Shown: in pieces, positions 8,819-16,916 of the stretch
Layout: each line of letters starts with the position of its first letter
Position numbering within the stretch: position 1 is the first letter of the stretch
NCBI RefSeq assembly: GCF_003633755.1
Contig: NZ_RBIL01000002.1
Span: 1,116,001-1,180,000 of the forward strand
Reading direction: 5' to 3'
Source of the DNA: Solirubrobacter pauli
GTDB lineage: Bacteria > Actinomycetota > Thermoleophilia > Solirubrobacterales > Solirubrobacteraceae
DNA length: 64,000 bases
Made by a program: the position numbers and the translations under genes
The notes under the pieces: generated by a model
Database searches by the model: none
Seen by the model: only the letters and a program-made list of their open reading frames with translations
What the model was told of the DNA's origin: nothing

Positions 8819-9505
8819 TCAGTGGGTCTCGAGCGCGCTCGTCTCGGCCTCCGACAGCAGCATCAGCGTGGCCTTCACGCGCTTGCTGACGTCCTCCGCG
8901 TCGGCGAGCCGGAGCTTGAGGAAGATCGCGTTGATGTGCTTCTCGACGGCGCGCTTGGTCAGGTAGAGCGTCTCCGCGATCGCGGTGTTGCTCTTGCCCT
9001 TGGCGATCTCGGTCAGCACCTCCCGCTCGCGCGCCGTCAGGTCGTTCAGCGGCGAGTGCTCGGCGCGGGCACGGGCTTTGACCAGCCCGTCGACGATCTG
9101 CGAGTCCACCATCGAGCCGTCCGTCGCGACCGCGCGGATCGCCGCGGTCAGCTCCGCGCGGTTGTGCACCCGCTGCTTGAGCAGGTACGCGCGGCGGTTG
9201 GAGCCGTGCTCGAACAGCGCCAGCGCGTAGATCGGATCGGCGTACTGGCTGAGGACCACCACGCCGACCTCGGGGTGCGAGTCGCGCAGCGCGGCGGCGG
9301 CGCGGATGCCCTCGTCCGTGTGCGTCGGCGGCATGCGGATGTCCGTCACCACCACGTCGGGCGCCTCGCGGGCGCACGCCTCGCGCAGCCCGTCGAAGTC
9401 ACCGGCGCAGGCCACCACGGCGATCTCGTCGTCGAGGTCGAGCAGGCGGCAGATGCCTTCGCGGACGAGCAGGCTGTCCTCACCCAGAACGATGCGGATG
9501 GGCAT
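8819..9505 (-). CDS. NarL/LuxR-type response regulator
   Basis: 228 residues. The receiver has the acidic pocket (GEDS), phospho-acceptor D55 in VVVTDIRMPP, and a C-terminal LuxR HTH (LTAREREVLTEIAKGKSN, then TKRAVEKHINAIFLKL). The gap after the aspartate is longer than usual (PPTHTDEGIRAA), a form common in actinobacterial LuxR-type regulators, and the usual receiver lysine is in YLLKQRV. It is convergent with the sensor kinase at 6962-8815, its probable partner. Confidence 0.88.
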   Translation of the reverse strand: MPIRIVLGEDSLLVREGICRLLDLDDEIAVVACAGDFDGLREACAREAPDVVVTDIRMPPTHTDEGIRAAAALRDSHPEVGVVVLSQYADPIYALALFEHGSNRRAYLLKQRVHNRAELTAAIRAVATDGSMVDSQIVDGLVKARARAEHSPLNDLTAREREVLTEIAKGKSNTAIAETLYLTKRAVEKHINAIFLKLRLADAEDVSKRVKATLMLLSEAETSALETH

Positions 9506-9592
9506 GGCCGGACACTACCAGCGAGCAGGGCGACCTCCGCTTCACCCGATTGAGGCGATGCGAAGATGGCACGACCGACCTAGCGTCGGCCC

Positions 9593-10561
9593 ATGGAGAC
9601 TTCGGGCCACATCCGTCACGCGCCGGTGCTCGCAGCGTTCTCCCCGGAAGCCGGCGCGCGGGAGCCGGTGGAGTTCGCCGTCGCGGCGAGCCGCATCACC
9701 GGCGCCCCGCTGATCATCGCCGTCGTGGTCGACACGGGCTCGCCCGTGCGGCTCGGCGGCACCGTCGCCGCCGACGGGCCGTCGTTGCCGGCCGGCGTCG
9801 CGGCGCCCGTCAGGCACCTGCAGTCCGAGCTGGAGGGCCGTGGCGTTCCGGTCGAGGTGCGCGTGTTCGAGGACTCCACGGCCGCGCGCGGCCTGGCCCG
9901 GGCGATCGACGAGCTCGAGCCCGAGCTCGTGGTCGTGGGGGCGACGAGCCGCGGGGAGCGCGGCGCCCTGCTGCTCGGCACGACGGCCGGGCGCGTGATC
10001 CGCGTCAGCGCCTGTCCGGTCGCGGTCGTGCCGCGGGGCTACACGCGTCCGGAGAACGGCGTCCAGGTCGTGTGCGCCGCCTACACGCGCACCCCCGAGG
10101 GTCAGGACGCGCTCCGGGCGGCGGCGTCGCTGGCGCGCAGCGGGCGCGTGGCGTTGCGGGTCATCCACGTCGTCGAGCCCAAGCACATGCAGGAGGAAGC
10201 GCATCAGCTGATGGCCGAGCAGCACCACGCCGTCGGCGCGGAGTCGCAGTACGCCGCACGCACGCGGCTGGACATCGAGGCCCAGACCCGTGCGGCGGTC
10301 GCCGAGGTGGCCGGTGACCTCGACGCGGACGTCGACCTGATGATCGACGAGCCGGTGCGCGCGCTCGCGGCCGCGTCCGGGCACGTCGACCTGCTGGTCA
10401 TGGGCTCCCGCGGGCTCGGTCCGCGGCGGTCGGTCGTGCTCGGCAGCGTCTCGCGGCGCGTGATCGAGCGGGCGGCCTGCCCGGTGATCGTGATCCCGCG
10501 CGACACGGAGGCCAAGAGCGAGGAGCTGCTGTCGGACGTGGAGGCGCACGCGCCGCGGTGA
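9593..10561 (+). CDS. two-domain universal stress protein
   Basis: 322 residues holding two UspA folds, about 8-145 and 155-305. Both show the ATP-binding ending: VVVGATSRGERGALLLGTT and the second-domain LVMGSRGLGPRRSVVLGSVS followed by CPVIVIPR. Such tandem Usp proteins bind ATP and are usually induced by hypoxia or stationary phase in actinobacteria. The gene lies alone, divergent from the response regulator upstream and convergent with a receiver gene downstream. Confidence 0.88.
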   Translation: METSGHIRHAPVLAAFSPEAGAREPVEFAVAASRITGAPLIIAVVVDTGSPVRLGGTVAADGPSLPAGVAAPVRHLQSELEGRGVPVEVRVFEDSTAARGLARAIDELEPELVVVGATSRGERGALLLGTTAGRVIRVSACPVAVVPRGYTRPENGVQVVCAAYTRTPEGQDALRAAASLARSGRVALRVIHVVEPKHMQEEAHQLMAEQHHAVGAESQYAARTRLDIEAQTRAAVAEVAGDLDADVDLMIDEPVRALAAASGHVDLLVMGSRGLGPRRSVVLGSVSRRVIERAACPVIVIPRDTEAKSEELLSDVEAHAPR

Positions 10562-10567
10562 GCGTCG

Positions 10568-10948
10568 TCAGCGGCGCCGGTGCGCGACCCACAGCCCGCG
10601 CAGCATGCGCGGCGTGAGCCAGTGCTTGCGCACCAGCGCCGCCGCACCGCACGAGCGGGCGAGCCCGGCGAGCTCGCCCGTCTCGACCGTCGTCGCGAGC
10701 ACGATCACCCGGGTCGCGTCCCGCGCTCGCAGCCGCGCGGCGACCTGCATGCCGTCCATCCCGTCCATGCGCACGTCGACGATCACCATGTCCGGGTCGA
10801 GCGTCTCCGCGTCGCGCAACGCGGCGGGCCCGTCGGCGGACGCGCCGACGTGCTCGAAGCCGGGCGTGGAGGCGACGATCGCGTGCGCGGCGGCGTGGAA
10901 GTGCGGCTGATCGTCCACCGTCATCAGCCGGACCGGGCGCGTGTCCAT
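10568..10948 (-). CDS. stand-alone response-regulator receiver
   Basis: 126 residues, a receiver domain only: acidic pair VDD (11-13), phospho-acceptor D58 in MVIVDVRMDGMDGMQ, the threonines of VLATT and a C-terminal lysine (LVRKHWL). There is no output domain, so it should work as a phosphorelay or CheY-like partner. ATG at 10948 is chosen because the domain begins there; longer in-frame starts add only low-complexity residues. It ends six bases from the convergent Usp gene. Confidence 0.75.
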   Translation of the reverse strand: MDTRPVRLMTVDDQPHFHAAAHAIVASTPGFEHVGASADGPAALRDAETLDPDMVIVDVRMDGMDGMQVAARLRARDATRVIVLATTVETGELAGLARSCGAAALVRKHWLTPRMLRGLWVAHRRR

Positions 10949-11025
10949 GGGCGCAGCATCGAGCGCGCCCGGCGGGCGGGCAAGGAGGTACGCACCTGCT
11001 CGGAGCGGACGCAGGCACGAACGCA

Positions 11026-11055
11026 AACGGGGCGCCCCGCCAGGGACGCCCCGTT
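11026..11055 (-). terminator. GC-rich hairpin downstream of ERCC4 nuclease gene
   Basis: AACGGGGCG pairs perfectly with CGCCCCGTT across a 12-base loop. Read on the minus strand it lies about 100 bases beyond the ERCC4 stop and ends in GTTTGCGTT, a weak U-rich tail. It separates that gene from the receiver gene. The rest of 10949-11154 shows no gene. Confidence 0.5.
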
Positions 11056-11154
11056 CACTGAGGAGGAGGGTGGCACGCCGACACGGAGGAGGGGGTTCCA
11101 AACGGCGCGACACGACTGGGGTTCCCGCCGGCTCGGGTTCGATAACCGCGACTT

Positions 11155-11778
11155 TCAGCCTTCGTCGTGGAAGAGCTGCGCCAGCCGGGCGGCGCGGATC
11201 GGGCCGACGCCGGCGACGGCACGCAGCTGCGCCTCGTCGGCGGCGAACACGCTCGCCAGCGAGCCGAAGTGCGCGAGCAGCCGCCGGGCGGTGACGGTGG
11301 AGATGCCGGGCAGGCAGCCGAGGACGTCCTCGGCGGACTGGCGCAGGTCGTCGGTGGGGCGGCGCGTGCGCGGGCGCCCGCGCGGCTCCGACGGTCCCTT
11401 GCCCTCGAGCCGGTGCAGTCGCACGAGCCAGGCGGCGCTGTCCTGGCGGCTGGAGGTCTGCAGCACCGACACGCCGGTCGTGAGGACGCGGGCGAGCGCG
11501 CCCTTCCAGCTCGGCTCGGCGATGTGGACGGGCTGGCCCTCGACGAGCAGGACCACCGACGTGTAGGCCTCGCGCAGGCGGTCCAGCTGCTCGAACAGGC
11601 GGCGGTCCTTGATCGACGCGGCGAGGTCGGCGCCGGTCTTGCGCTCGACCACGAGCCGGTCGGAGACCAGGTAGTCGCCGGCCGGCAGCCGCGCCGCGGA
11701 GACGTCGAGCCCCGCGGCCTCGAGCGCCGCGGGGATGCCCGACTTGACCTCGCCGTGGTCGAAGAGCACCGCCGCCAT
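11155..11778 (-). CDS. ERCC4-type (XPF-like) nuclease with helix-hairpin-helix
   Basis: 207 residues. The N-terminal nuclease has GDYLVSDRLVVERKTGAD with the ERK-x3-D metal site at 45-51, as in XPF/MUS81/Hef, then IKDRRLFEQLDRL. The C-terminus carries tandem HhH units (CLPGISTVTARRLLAHFGS and VAGVGPIRAARLAQ) that bind DNA. It lacks a helicase. Family members cut 3' flaps, forks or bubble structures in DNA repair. The start codon lies 36 bases from the divergent LysR start. Metal ligands and fold look complete, so activity is expected. Confidence 0.85.
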   Translation of the reverse strand: MAAVLFDHGEVKSGIPAALEAAGLDVSAARLPAGDYLVSDRLVVERKTGADLAASIKDRRLFEQLDRLREAYTSVVLLVEGQPVHIAEPSWKGALARVLTTGVSVLQTSSRQDSAAWLVRLHRLEGKGPSEPRGRPRTRRPTDDLRQSAEDVLGCLPGISTVTARRLLAHFGSLASVFAADEAQLRAVAGVGPIRAARLAQLFHDEG

Positions 11779-11814
11779 CGGGAGGGGTCTACCCGGCTGC
11801 GAGAATGCCGCGCC

Positions 11815-12750
11815 GTGGAACTGCGGCGTCTGCGGCTGCTGCTCGAGCTCTCGCGCCGGGGCACGGTCGCGGCGGTCGCGGACGCGCTCGCGTACAGCCC
11901 GTCCTCGGTGTCGGTGCAGCTGGCCGAGCTCGAGCGCGAGGTGGGCGTGAAGCTGCTGCGCAAGGTGGGCCGCAACGTGGCGCTCACCCCGGCCGGGCGC
12001 CGGCTGGCGGACTACGCGGCGTCGGCGGTCGCGGCCGACGAAGCGATGCTCGCCGAGCTGGCCACGCTGGACGGCAAGCCGCGCGGGACGGTCCGGATGA
12101 GCTTCGTGCAGACGCCCGCGCTCGCGCTGCTGCCGGCCGCGCTGGCGACGCTCGCGCGGACCGCGCCCGACCTCGCGGTCGAGGTGGTGCAGCGGGAGAC
12201 GCTGCCGGGGCTCGAGGACCTGCGCTCGCGCGCCGTGGACGTGGTGCTGGGGATCGACTACGACCCGGTGCCGGTTCCGCGCCACCGCGACGTCGACCGG
12301 CGCGACCTGATCCGCGAGGAGGCGTTGCTGGCGGTGCCCGCGAACGACCCGCTGGCGGCGGCGGGCGGGCCGATCGCGCTGGCGGACGTCGAGCACGCGG
12401 TGTGGGCGGCCGGGCACCGCGGCACCGGGCACAGCGCGACGGTCGAGACGATCTGCAACGGGCTCGGCGGGTACGCGCCCAACATCCGCCATCGCACCGA
12501 CGACGCGTTGATCCTGCGCGCGCTGGTGTCCTCCGGGCAGGCCGTCACGCTGCTGCCGGCGCTGATCGGCACGGCCACGCCGGAGGTCGCCGTGCGGCCG
12601 ATCGCCGAAGGCCCGGTGCGCCGGACGATCTTCACCGCGGTGCGCACGACCGCGATCGACCTGCCCGCGGTGGTCGCGGTGCGCGAGGCGCTGCACGCGG
12701 CGGCGGTGGCGGCGACCGACGGCCGCGCCGACGTCACGGTCCTTCAGTAG
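11815..12750 (+). CDS. LysR family transcriptional regulator
   Basis: 311 residues from GTG (VELRRLRLLLELSRRGTV). The winged HTH covers the first 60 residues (VADALAYSPSSVSVQLAELE, then LTPAGRRLADYA), followed by a periplasmic-binding-fold effector domain (VVLGIDYDPVPVP, LLPALIGTA). There is no clear ribosome binding site ahead of the start, so leaderless translation is possible. The target is unclear; the divergent ERCC4 nuclease is the nearest candidate. It resembles the regulator at 16026-16916 in length and layout. Confidence 0.85.
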   Translation: MELRRLRLLLELSRRGTVAAVADALAYSPSSVSVQLAELEREVGVKLLRKVGRNVALTPAGRRLADYAASAVAADEAMLAELATLDGKPRGTVRMSFVQTPALALLPAALATLARTAPDLAVEVVQRETLPGLEDLRSRAVDVVLGIDYDPVPVPRHRDVDRRDLIREEALLAVPANDPLAAAGGPIALADVEHAVWAAGHRGTGHSATVETICNGLGGYAPNIRHRTDDALILRALVSSGQAVTLLPALIGTATPEVAVRPIAEGPVRRTIFTAVRTTAIDLPAVVAVREALHAAAVAATDGRADVTVLQ

Positions 12751-12833
12751 AAGGGCGATGCCGCCACCGTCCCCGCTGAGCTGATCCTTAGCCGCCTCTC
12801 CGACGAGTCTTACGCCGGGATGCCTCACTGAAC

Positions 12834-12853
12834 GTCATCGAATCGCGAATGAC
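12834..12853. promoter_or_regulatory. GTCAT-N10-ATGAC dyad upstream of zinc peptidase
   Basis: GTCAT and ATGAC form an inverted repeat ending 15 bases before the ATG of the peptidase gene and abutting its AAGGAG ribosome binding site. Its position suits an operator; the protein is unknown. Confidence 0.3.
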
Positions 12854-12868
12854 ACAAGGAGAACCCCT

Positions 12869-13648
12869 ATGAAGTTCCTGATCGGAGGGATGCTGACGCT
12901 CGTCGTGGCCGGTGGCACCTTCCTCTACCTCGGCACCGCGCGGGCCGACGAGCCCTCGCGCGCCCCGGCGAGCGACGCCCACGGGCTGGTGCTCGGCTCG
13001 GCCCAGGAGGCGCAGCCGGAGACGATGACGGACTTCCTGACGGCCGTGACGAAGGACGTCGACGCGTACTGGACGAAGGTGTTCGCCGACAACGGGCTGC
13101 CGGAGCCGCGCGTGACCTACCAGTGGATCCCGGCCGGCCAGTCGGCGGCCAGCGCGTGCGCGGACAGCAGCACGTCCGGCGACGACATCGCGGCCTACTG
13201 CTCGGCCGACGACACGATCTCGATCTCCGAGGCGTTCGCCTCGCGCATCTACGACGGCGAGCTCGACCACGCGCTGCCCGGCAGCTCGCAGGGCTACGGC
13301 GGGACCGCCGGCGACTTCGCCGTCGCGTACATCGTCGCCCACGAGTACGGCCATCAGATCCAGGACGAGCTCGGGCTGTTCGATCAGTACGGCTCCCAGG
13401 TGCCGACGTCCGCGTTCGAGCTGCAGGCCGACTGCTACGCCGGCACGTGGGCGAAGAGCGCCTACGACGAGAACCGGCTCGAGGACGGCGACGTGCAGGA
13501 AGCGCTCGACGCGGCGCTCGCGGTCGGCGACTTCGACGCTTCGAACCCCAGCCACCACGGCACGCCGGAGGAGCGCAAGGCGGCCTGGAGCACGGGCTTC
13601 GAGTCCGGCGACCCGTCCGCCTGCAACACCTACCTGCAGGCGGCCTAG
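12869..13648 (+). CDS. secreted neutral zinc metallopeptidase
   Basis: 259 residues. A signal peptide or N-terminal anchor (FLIGGMLTLVVAGGTFLYLG) is followed by the zincin motif HEYGH (158-162) in VAHEYGHQIQDELG and by FELQADCYAG, which supplies the third, glutamate ligand. This matches the PF04228/YpfJ neutral zinc metallopeptidase family. Cysteines in SACADS, AAYCSADD and ADCYAG suggest disulphides outside the cell. A good AAGGAG lies eight bases before the ATG. It stands alone, convergent with the HEAT-repeat gene. Confidence 0.85.
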   Translation: MKFLIGGMLTLVVAGGTFLYLGTARADEPSRAPASDAHGLVLGSAQEAQPETMTDFLTAVTKDVDAYWTKVFADNGLPEPRVTYQWIPAGQSAASACADSSTSGDDIAAYCSADDTISISEAFASRIYDGELDHALPGSSQGYGGTAGDFAVAYIVAHEYGHQIQDELGLFDQYGSQVPTSAFELQADCYAGTWAKSAYDENRLEDGDVQEALDAALAVGDFDASNPSHHGTPEERKAAWSTGFESGDPSACNTYLQAA

Positions 13649-13654
13649 CCGGGC

Positions 13655-14389
13655 TCAGTAACCGGGCGGCGGCCAGGACTCCAGCAGGCCGGCCTCGACG
13701 TAGAGCTCGCCGGCCTCGTCGATCATCGGGCCTTCCCATCCGTCCTCGTAGTCCTCGATGAGGACTGCGAGGCCGCGCGGGTCGCCGCGCTTGGCGAGAC
13801 CGGCGATCGCTTCGTCGTGCGTGGCGCGGTGGGTGTCGCGCAGGCGGGCCGTGAGCGCGTCGCGGATCCGCGGCGAGTCGCGGTCGTTGATCGTGCCGAG
13901 CTCGAACGTCGCCCAGTCGCGGACGTCGTCGTCCGGGTCCTCCATCAGCGCGAGGAGCGCGTCGACCGCCCGGTCGTCGTCGTGCCGGAACAGGCCGTGC
14001 ACGACGGAGAGCCGGACGTGCTCGTCGGCGTGTGTGGCCAGGGCGACGGTCGAACCGATCGTGCGCGGGTCGTGGATGTGGCCGAACGCGTCGAGGATCG
14101 ACGCGAGCACATGCGGCTCCTGCTCGCGCTCGACCAGCTCGAGCAGGAGCACGATGGTGGGCTCGCGGAACGCCCGGTCCTCCTCGTTGAGCGAGAACCC
14201 GAGCTGGCCGAGGATGTCGACGCCGAGCGCGCGCCGGTCGAGGTCCGCGCTGCGGCACTGCTCGACCGCGGCGAGGTAGGTCTCCTCGTCGTTGCGCTGC
14301 TGCAGCTCCCGGACGGCCTGCCAGTACGGCTCGTCGAGGCCGTCGGGAACGTGCTGGTGGGCCTGCTCGATCAGCTCGGCGACGGTCAT
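13655..14389 (-). CDS. HEAT-repeat protein
   Basis: 244 residues, acidic, built of helical pairs. The middle holds at least three recognisable HEAT-like units: HVLASILDAFGHIHDPRTI, EHVRLSVVHGLFRHDDDRA and DDDVRDWATFELGTINDRD. Such repeats make protein-protein scaffolds. No catalytic motif is seen and I do not recognise a specific role. The ORF uses ATG at 14389. The 40-residue ORF at 14436-14558 lies just upstream on the same strand. Confidence 0.75.
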   Translation of the reverse strand: MTVAELIEQAHQHVPDGLDEPYWQAVRELQQRNDEETYLAAVEQCRSADLDRRALGVDILGQLGFSLNEEDRAFREPTIVLLLELVEREQEPHVLASILDAFGHIHDPRTIGSTVALATHADEHVRLSVVHGLFRHDDDRAVDALLALMEDPDDDVRDWATFELGTINDRDSPRIRDALTARLRDTHRATHDEAIAGLAKRGDPRGLAVLIEDYEDGWEGPMIDEAGELYVEAGLLESWPPPGY

Positions 14390-14435
14390 CCGGCGGGCGA
14401 TGGTAACGGGCCGCGGTCGGCAGGGCGCGACGCGC

Positions 14436-14558
14436 TCAGGCGGCGCGGCGGTGGCGCTCGCAGCGCGCGGCCCAGAGGGCGGCGACGCCGAGCCAGGTGA
14501 GCATCGCCGCGGCGTGCACCGCGGCGCCTTCGACGTTGTGCTTGCGGGTGGCGGTCAT
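14436..14558 (-). CDS. small hypothetical membrane protein (40 aa)
   Basis: ATG to TGA reads MTATRKHNVEGAAVHAAAML and continues with TWLGVAALWAARCERHRRAA. A basic start, one short hydrophobic helix (about 14-32) and a basic tail make a plausible single-pass peptide. There is no strong ribosome binding site. It sits in the gap between the HEAT-repeat gene and the decarboxylase gene, all on the minus strand. Expression is unproven. Confidence 0.35.
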   Translation of the reverse strand: MTATRKHNVEGAAVHAAAMLTWLGVAALWAARCERHRRAA

Positions 14559-14621
14559 GTCCACAGCATCGACGGCGGCCGTGCTGTGGACATGCGTAGA
14601 AGGCCGCACACCCGGCGCGGG

Positions 14622-15950
14622 TTACACGAAGCGCGGGGCGACGTCGGTGAGCGCCTGGTCGAGGATCTCGAGGCCGAGGGTGAGCTGCTCGTCGGTGGTC
14701 GTCAGGGCGGGGGCGATCCGGAAGGTGCCGGAGAGCTCGGGCAGGTTGACGATGTTCATGTGCAGTCCGAGCTCGAGGCAGCGGTCGGTCACGGCGGTGC
14801 CGAGGGCGGGCGAGGCTTCCTTGGTGTCGCGGTCGAGCACGATCTCCAGGCCCTGCATGAGTCCACGGCCGCGGACGTCGCCGATCACGGCGTGGCGCTC
14901 CTGCAGCTCGCGCAGGCCGTTGGCGAGCAGCTCGCCCTTCGCGGCCACGCCGGCGCCGACGCCGTCGTTCTCGAGCACGTCGAGCACGGTGTTGCCGACC
15001 GACGCGACGAGCGGGTCGGAGACGTGGGTCGTGTAGAAGAGGAACTTGCGCTCGTAGGCGGCGGCCTCGATCTCGTCCGTCGTGACGACGGCGGCCAGGG
15101 GCAGGCCCGCGCCGAGCGTCTTGGACATCGTGATGATGTCGGGCACGACGCCGTCGCGCTCGAAGCCGTAGCGGTCGCCGGTGCGGTACAGCGCGGTCTG
15201 GGCCTCGTCGAAGATCAGCAGCATGCCGCGGCGGTCGCAGTGCTCGCGCAACGCGCGGAAGTAGCCCACGGGCGGGACGACGATGCCGGCGGACGACAGG
15301 ATCGGCTCGACGATGCACGCGGCCAACGCGCCGGTCGACTGCGCGTCGATCAGCTGGAACCCGACGTCGAGCTGGCGGCGCCAGTCGAGGTTCCCGTCCG
15401 CGTCGGTCAGGTCCGGGCGGTACGGATCCGGCGTGAGCAGCGCGAAGTTGCCGGGCGCCGCGGGCCCGTAGCCCTTGCGGCCCGCGCTGTAGGTGGCGTT
15501 GGCCGCGCCGAGCGTCATGCCGTGCCAGGAGCGGCTGAAGGCGACGACCTCGTGCTTGCCGGTGACGAGCTTCGCCAGACGCAGCGCGGCCTCGTTGACC
15601 TCCGCGCCGGTGGTGAGCAGCATCGCCTTGTTGAGCGGGTCCGGCAGCGACTCGGCCAGGCGGCGCGAGAGCTCGACGACCGGACGCGAGAGCATGCCGC
15701 TGAAGAGGTGGTCGAGCGTGCCCGCGGCCTCGCGGATCGTCGCCGTGATCGCGGGGTGCGAGTGGCCGAGGATCGAGCTCATCTGGCCCGACGTGAAGTC
15801 GATCAGCTCGCGGCCGTCGCTCGTGTAGAGCAGGCTGCCCTCGGCGCGCTCGACGATCGCCGGGACGAACGTCGGGTTGTAACGGATGACATGACGGTCG
15901 ACGTCGGACCAGAACGCCGGGTCCAGCCCGGTCTCGGCAAGCACGCTCAT
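14622..15950 (-). CDS. dgdA: 2,2-dialkylglycine decarboxylase (class III PLP enzyme)
   Basis: 442 residues. The sequence follows Burkholderia DgdA closely as I remember it: FTSGQMSSILGHSHP (with the Q of the substrate pocket), DHLFSGMLSRPVVELSRRL, SRSWHGMTLGAANATYSAG, VEPILSSAGI, the PLP lysine K277 in MSKTLGAGLPLAAVVT, FYTTHVSDPL and FRIAPALTTT with the carboxylate-binding Arg. The enzyme decarboxylates 2-aminoisobutyrate-type amino acids and then transaminates pyruvate. A divergent LysR gene 75 bases away matches the dgdA-dgdR arrangement. The ATG at 15950 fits the family length (about 433). Confidence 0.88.
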   Translation of the reverse strand: MSVLAETGLDPAFWSDVDRHVIRYNPTFVPAIVERAEGSLLYTSDGRELIDFTSGQMSSILGHSHPAITATIREAAGTLDHLFSGMLSRPVVELSRRLAESLPDPLNKAMLLTTGAEVNEAALRLAKLVTGKHEVVAFSRSWHGMTLGAANATYSAGRKGYGPAAPGNFALLTPDPYRPDLTDADGNLDWRRQLDVGFQLIDAQSTGALAACIVEPILSSAGIVVPPVGYFRALREHCDRRGMLLIFDEAQTALYRTGDRYGFERDGVVPDIITMSKTLGAGLPLAAVVTTDEIEAAAYERKFLFYTTHVSDPLVASVGNTVLDVLENDGVGAGVAAKGELLANGLRELQERHAVIGDVRGRGLMQGLEIVLDRDTKEASPALGTAVTDRCLELGLHMNIVNLPELSGTFRIAPALTTTDEQLTLGLEILDQALTDVAPRFV

Positions 15951-16005
15951 ACGGCCGAAGGTACCGCCGGCAACCGTGAAGGTCCAGCGACATTTCCTGC
16001 CCTCG

Positions 16006-16026
16006 CTGTACAGTCGAGCTGCACAG
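16006..16026. promoter_or_regulatory. 21-bp dyad, probable LysR operator
   Basis: CTGTACAG and CTGCACAG flank a 5-base spacer and are inverted repeats of each other at seven of eight positions. The site lies between the divergent decarboxylase and LysR genes and its last base is the first of the LysR GTG. A LysR bound here would block its own start, the usual autoregulation. Confidence 0.55.
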
Positions 16027-16916
16027 TGCTCGACCCGCGCCGCCTCCGCCTGCTGATCCAGCTCGAGAGCCTGGGAACGGTCCGCGCCGTGGCGCAGGCC
16101 GCGTCGATGAGCCCGTCCGCGGTCTCCCAGCAGCTGCAGGCGCTGGAGCGGGAGAGCGGCGCGTCGCTGTTGGAGCGCCACGGCCGCACCGTCGCGCTGA
16201 CCGATGCGGGCGTCGCGCTCGCCGGCCACGCGCGCGTGATCCTCGAGCGCATCGACGCCGCCGAGGAGGCGTTGCGCGCGCTCCAGGACGCACCGGCCGG
16301 CGCCGTCCGCGTCTCCGCGTTCACCAGCGCCATGCGCGCGTTCGTGATCGACGCCGCGGCCGCCGTCGCCCAGCAGCACCCCGGCATCAGCGTCCAGCTC
16401 GTCGAGCTCGAGCCCGCCGAGAACATCCCGGCGCTGGAGCGTGGGGAGGTCGACCTCGCCGTGGTTGCCGACTTCGGGGACGGCACGTTCCCGCATACGC
16501 CGCACCTGCGGTCGGTGCCGCTCGCGCGCGACGAGCTGCAGCTCGTGCTCCCACCCGGGACGACGTCCTCCGGCGACCTCGCCGACCTCCAGGACGCCGC
16601 CTGGCTCCTCGACGGCACCGAGCTCGAGCAGCACATCGTCCGCCGCTGCCGCCGCGCGGGCTTCGAGCCCCGCTTCGCCGGCCGCCTGTTCAGCCACGAG
16701 GCGCTGCTGTACGCCGTCCAGCGCGGCCTCGGCGTGACCATCCTGCCGTCGTTCGTCACCGCGCCGCCGGGCACGGTCACGCTCGCCCCGCTCAACCCGG
16801 TCGCGCACCGCGAGCTGCTCGTCCTGCACCGCGAGGAGGCGCTGACGCGGCGCTCGGTCGCGCTCACGCTGGACGTGCTCGTGGCCGCCGCCTACTCGAC
16901 CGGCGGCGTGCCATAG
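16026..16916 (+). CDS. LysR family regulator, probable DgdR-like
   Basis: 296 residues from GTG (VLDPRRLRLLIQLESLGTV). HTH: AQAASMSPSAVSQQLQALERE; effector domain with VDLAVVADFGD and GLGVTILPSFV. Divergent from the decarboxylase gene, the position of dgdR in Burkholderia, where the LysR protein represses dgdA until a dialkylglycine is present. The GTG overlaps the dyad at 16006-16026 and no ribosome binding site is seen, so the mRNA may be leaderless. The last 25 bases overlap the convergent dioxygenase gene. Confidence 0.85.
   Translation: MLDPRRLRLLIQLESLGTVRAVAQAASMSPSAVSQQLQALERESGASLLERHGRTVALTDAGVALAGHARVILERIDAAEEALRALQDAPAGAVRVSAFTSAMRAFVIDAAAAVAQQHPGISVQLVELEPAENIPALERGEVDLAVVADFGDGTFPHTPHLRSVPLARDELQLVLPPGTTSSGDLADLQDAAWLLDGTELEQHIVRRCRRAGFEPRFAGRLFSHEALLYAVQRGLGVTILPSFVTAPPGTVTLAPLNPVAHRELLVLHREEALTRRSVALTLDVLVAAAYSTGGVP

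Noticed and set aside
11130-11152. tRNA-like T-arm (GGGTTCGATAACCGCG)
   Set aside because: The five-base stem around TTCGATA does not pair and no anticodon or acceptor arm fits upstream or downstream. It is not a tRNA or tmRNA end.
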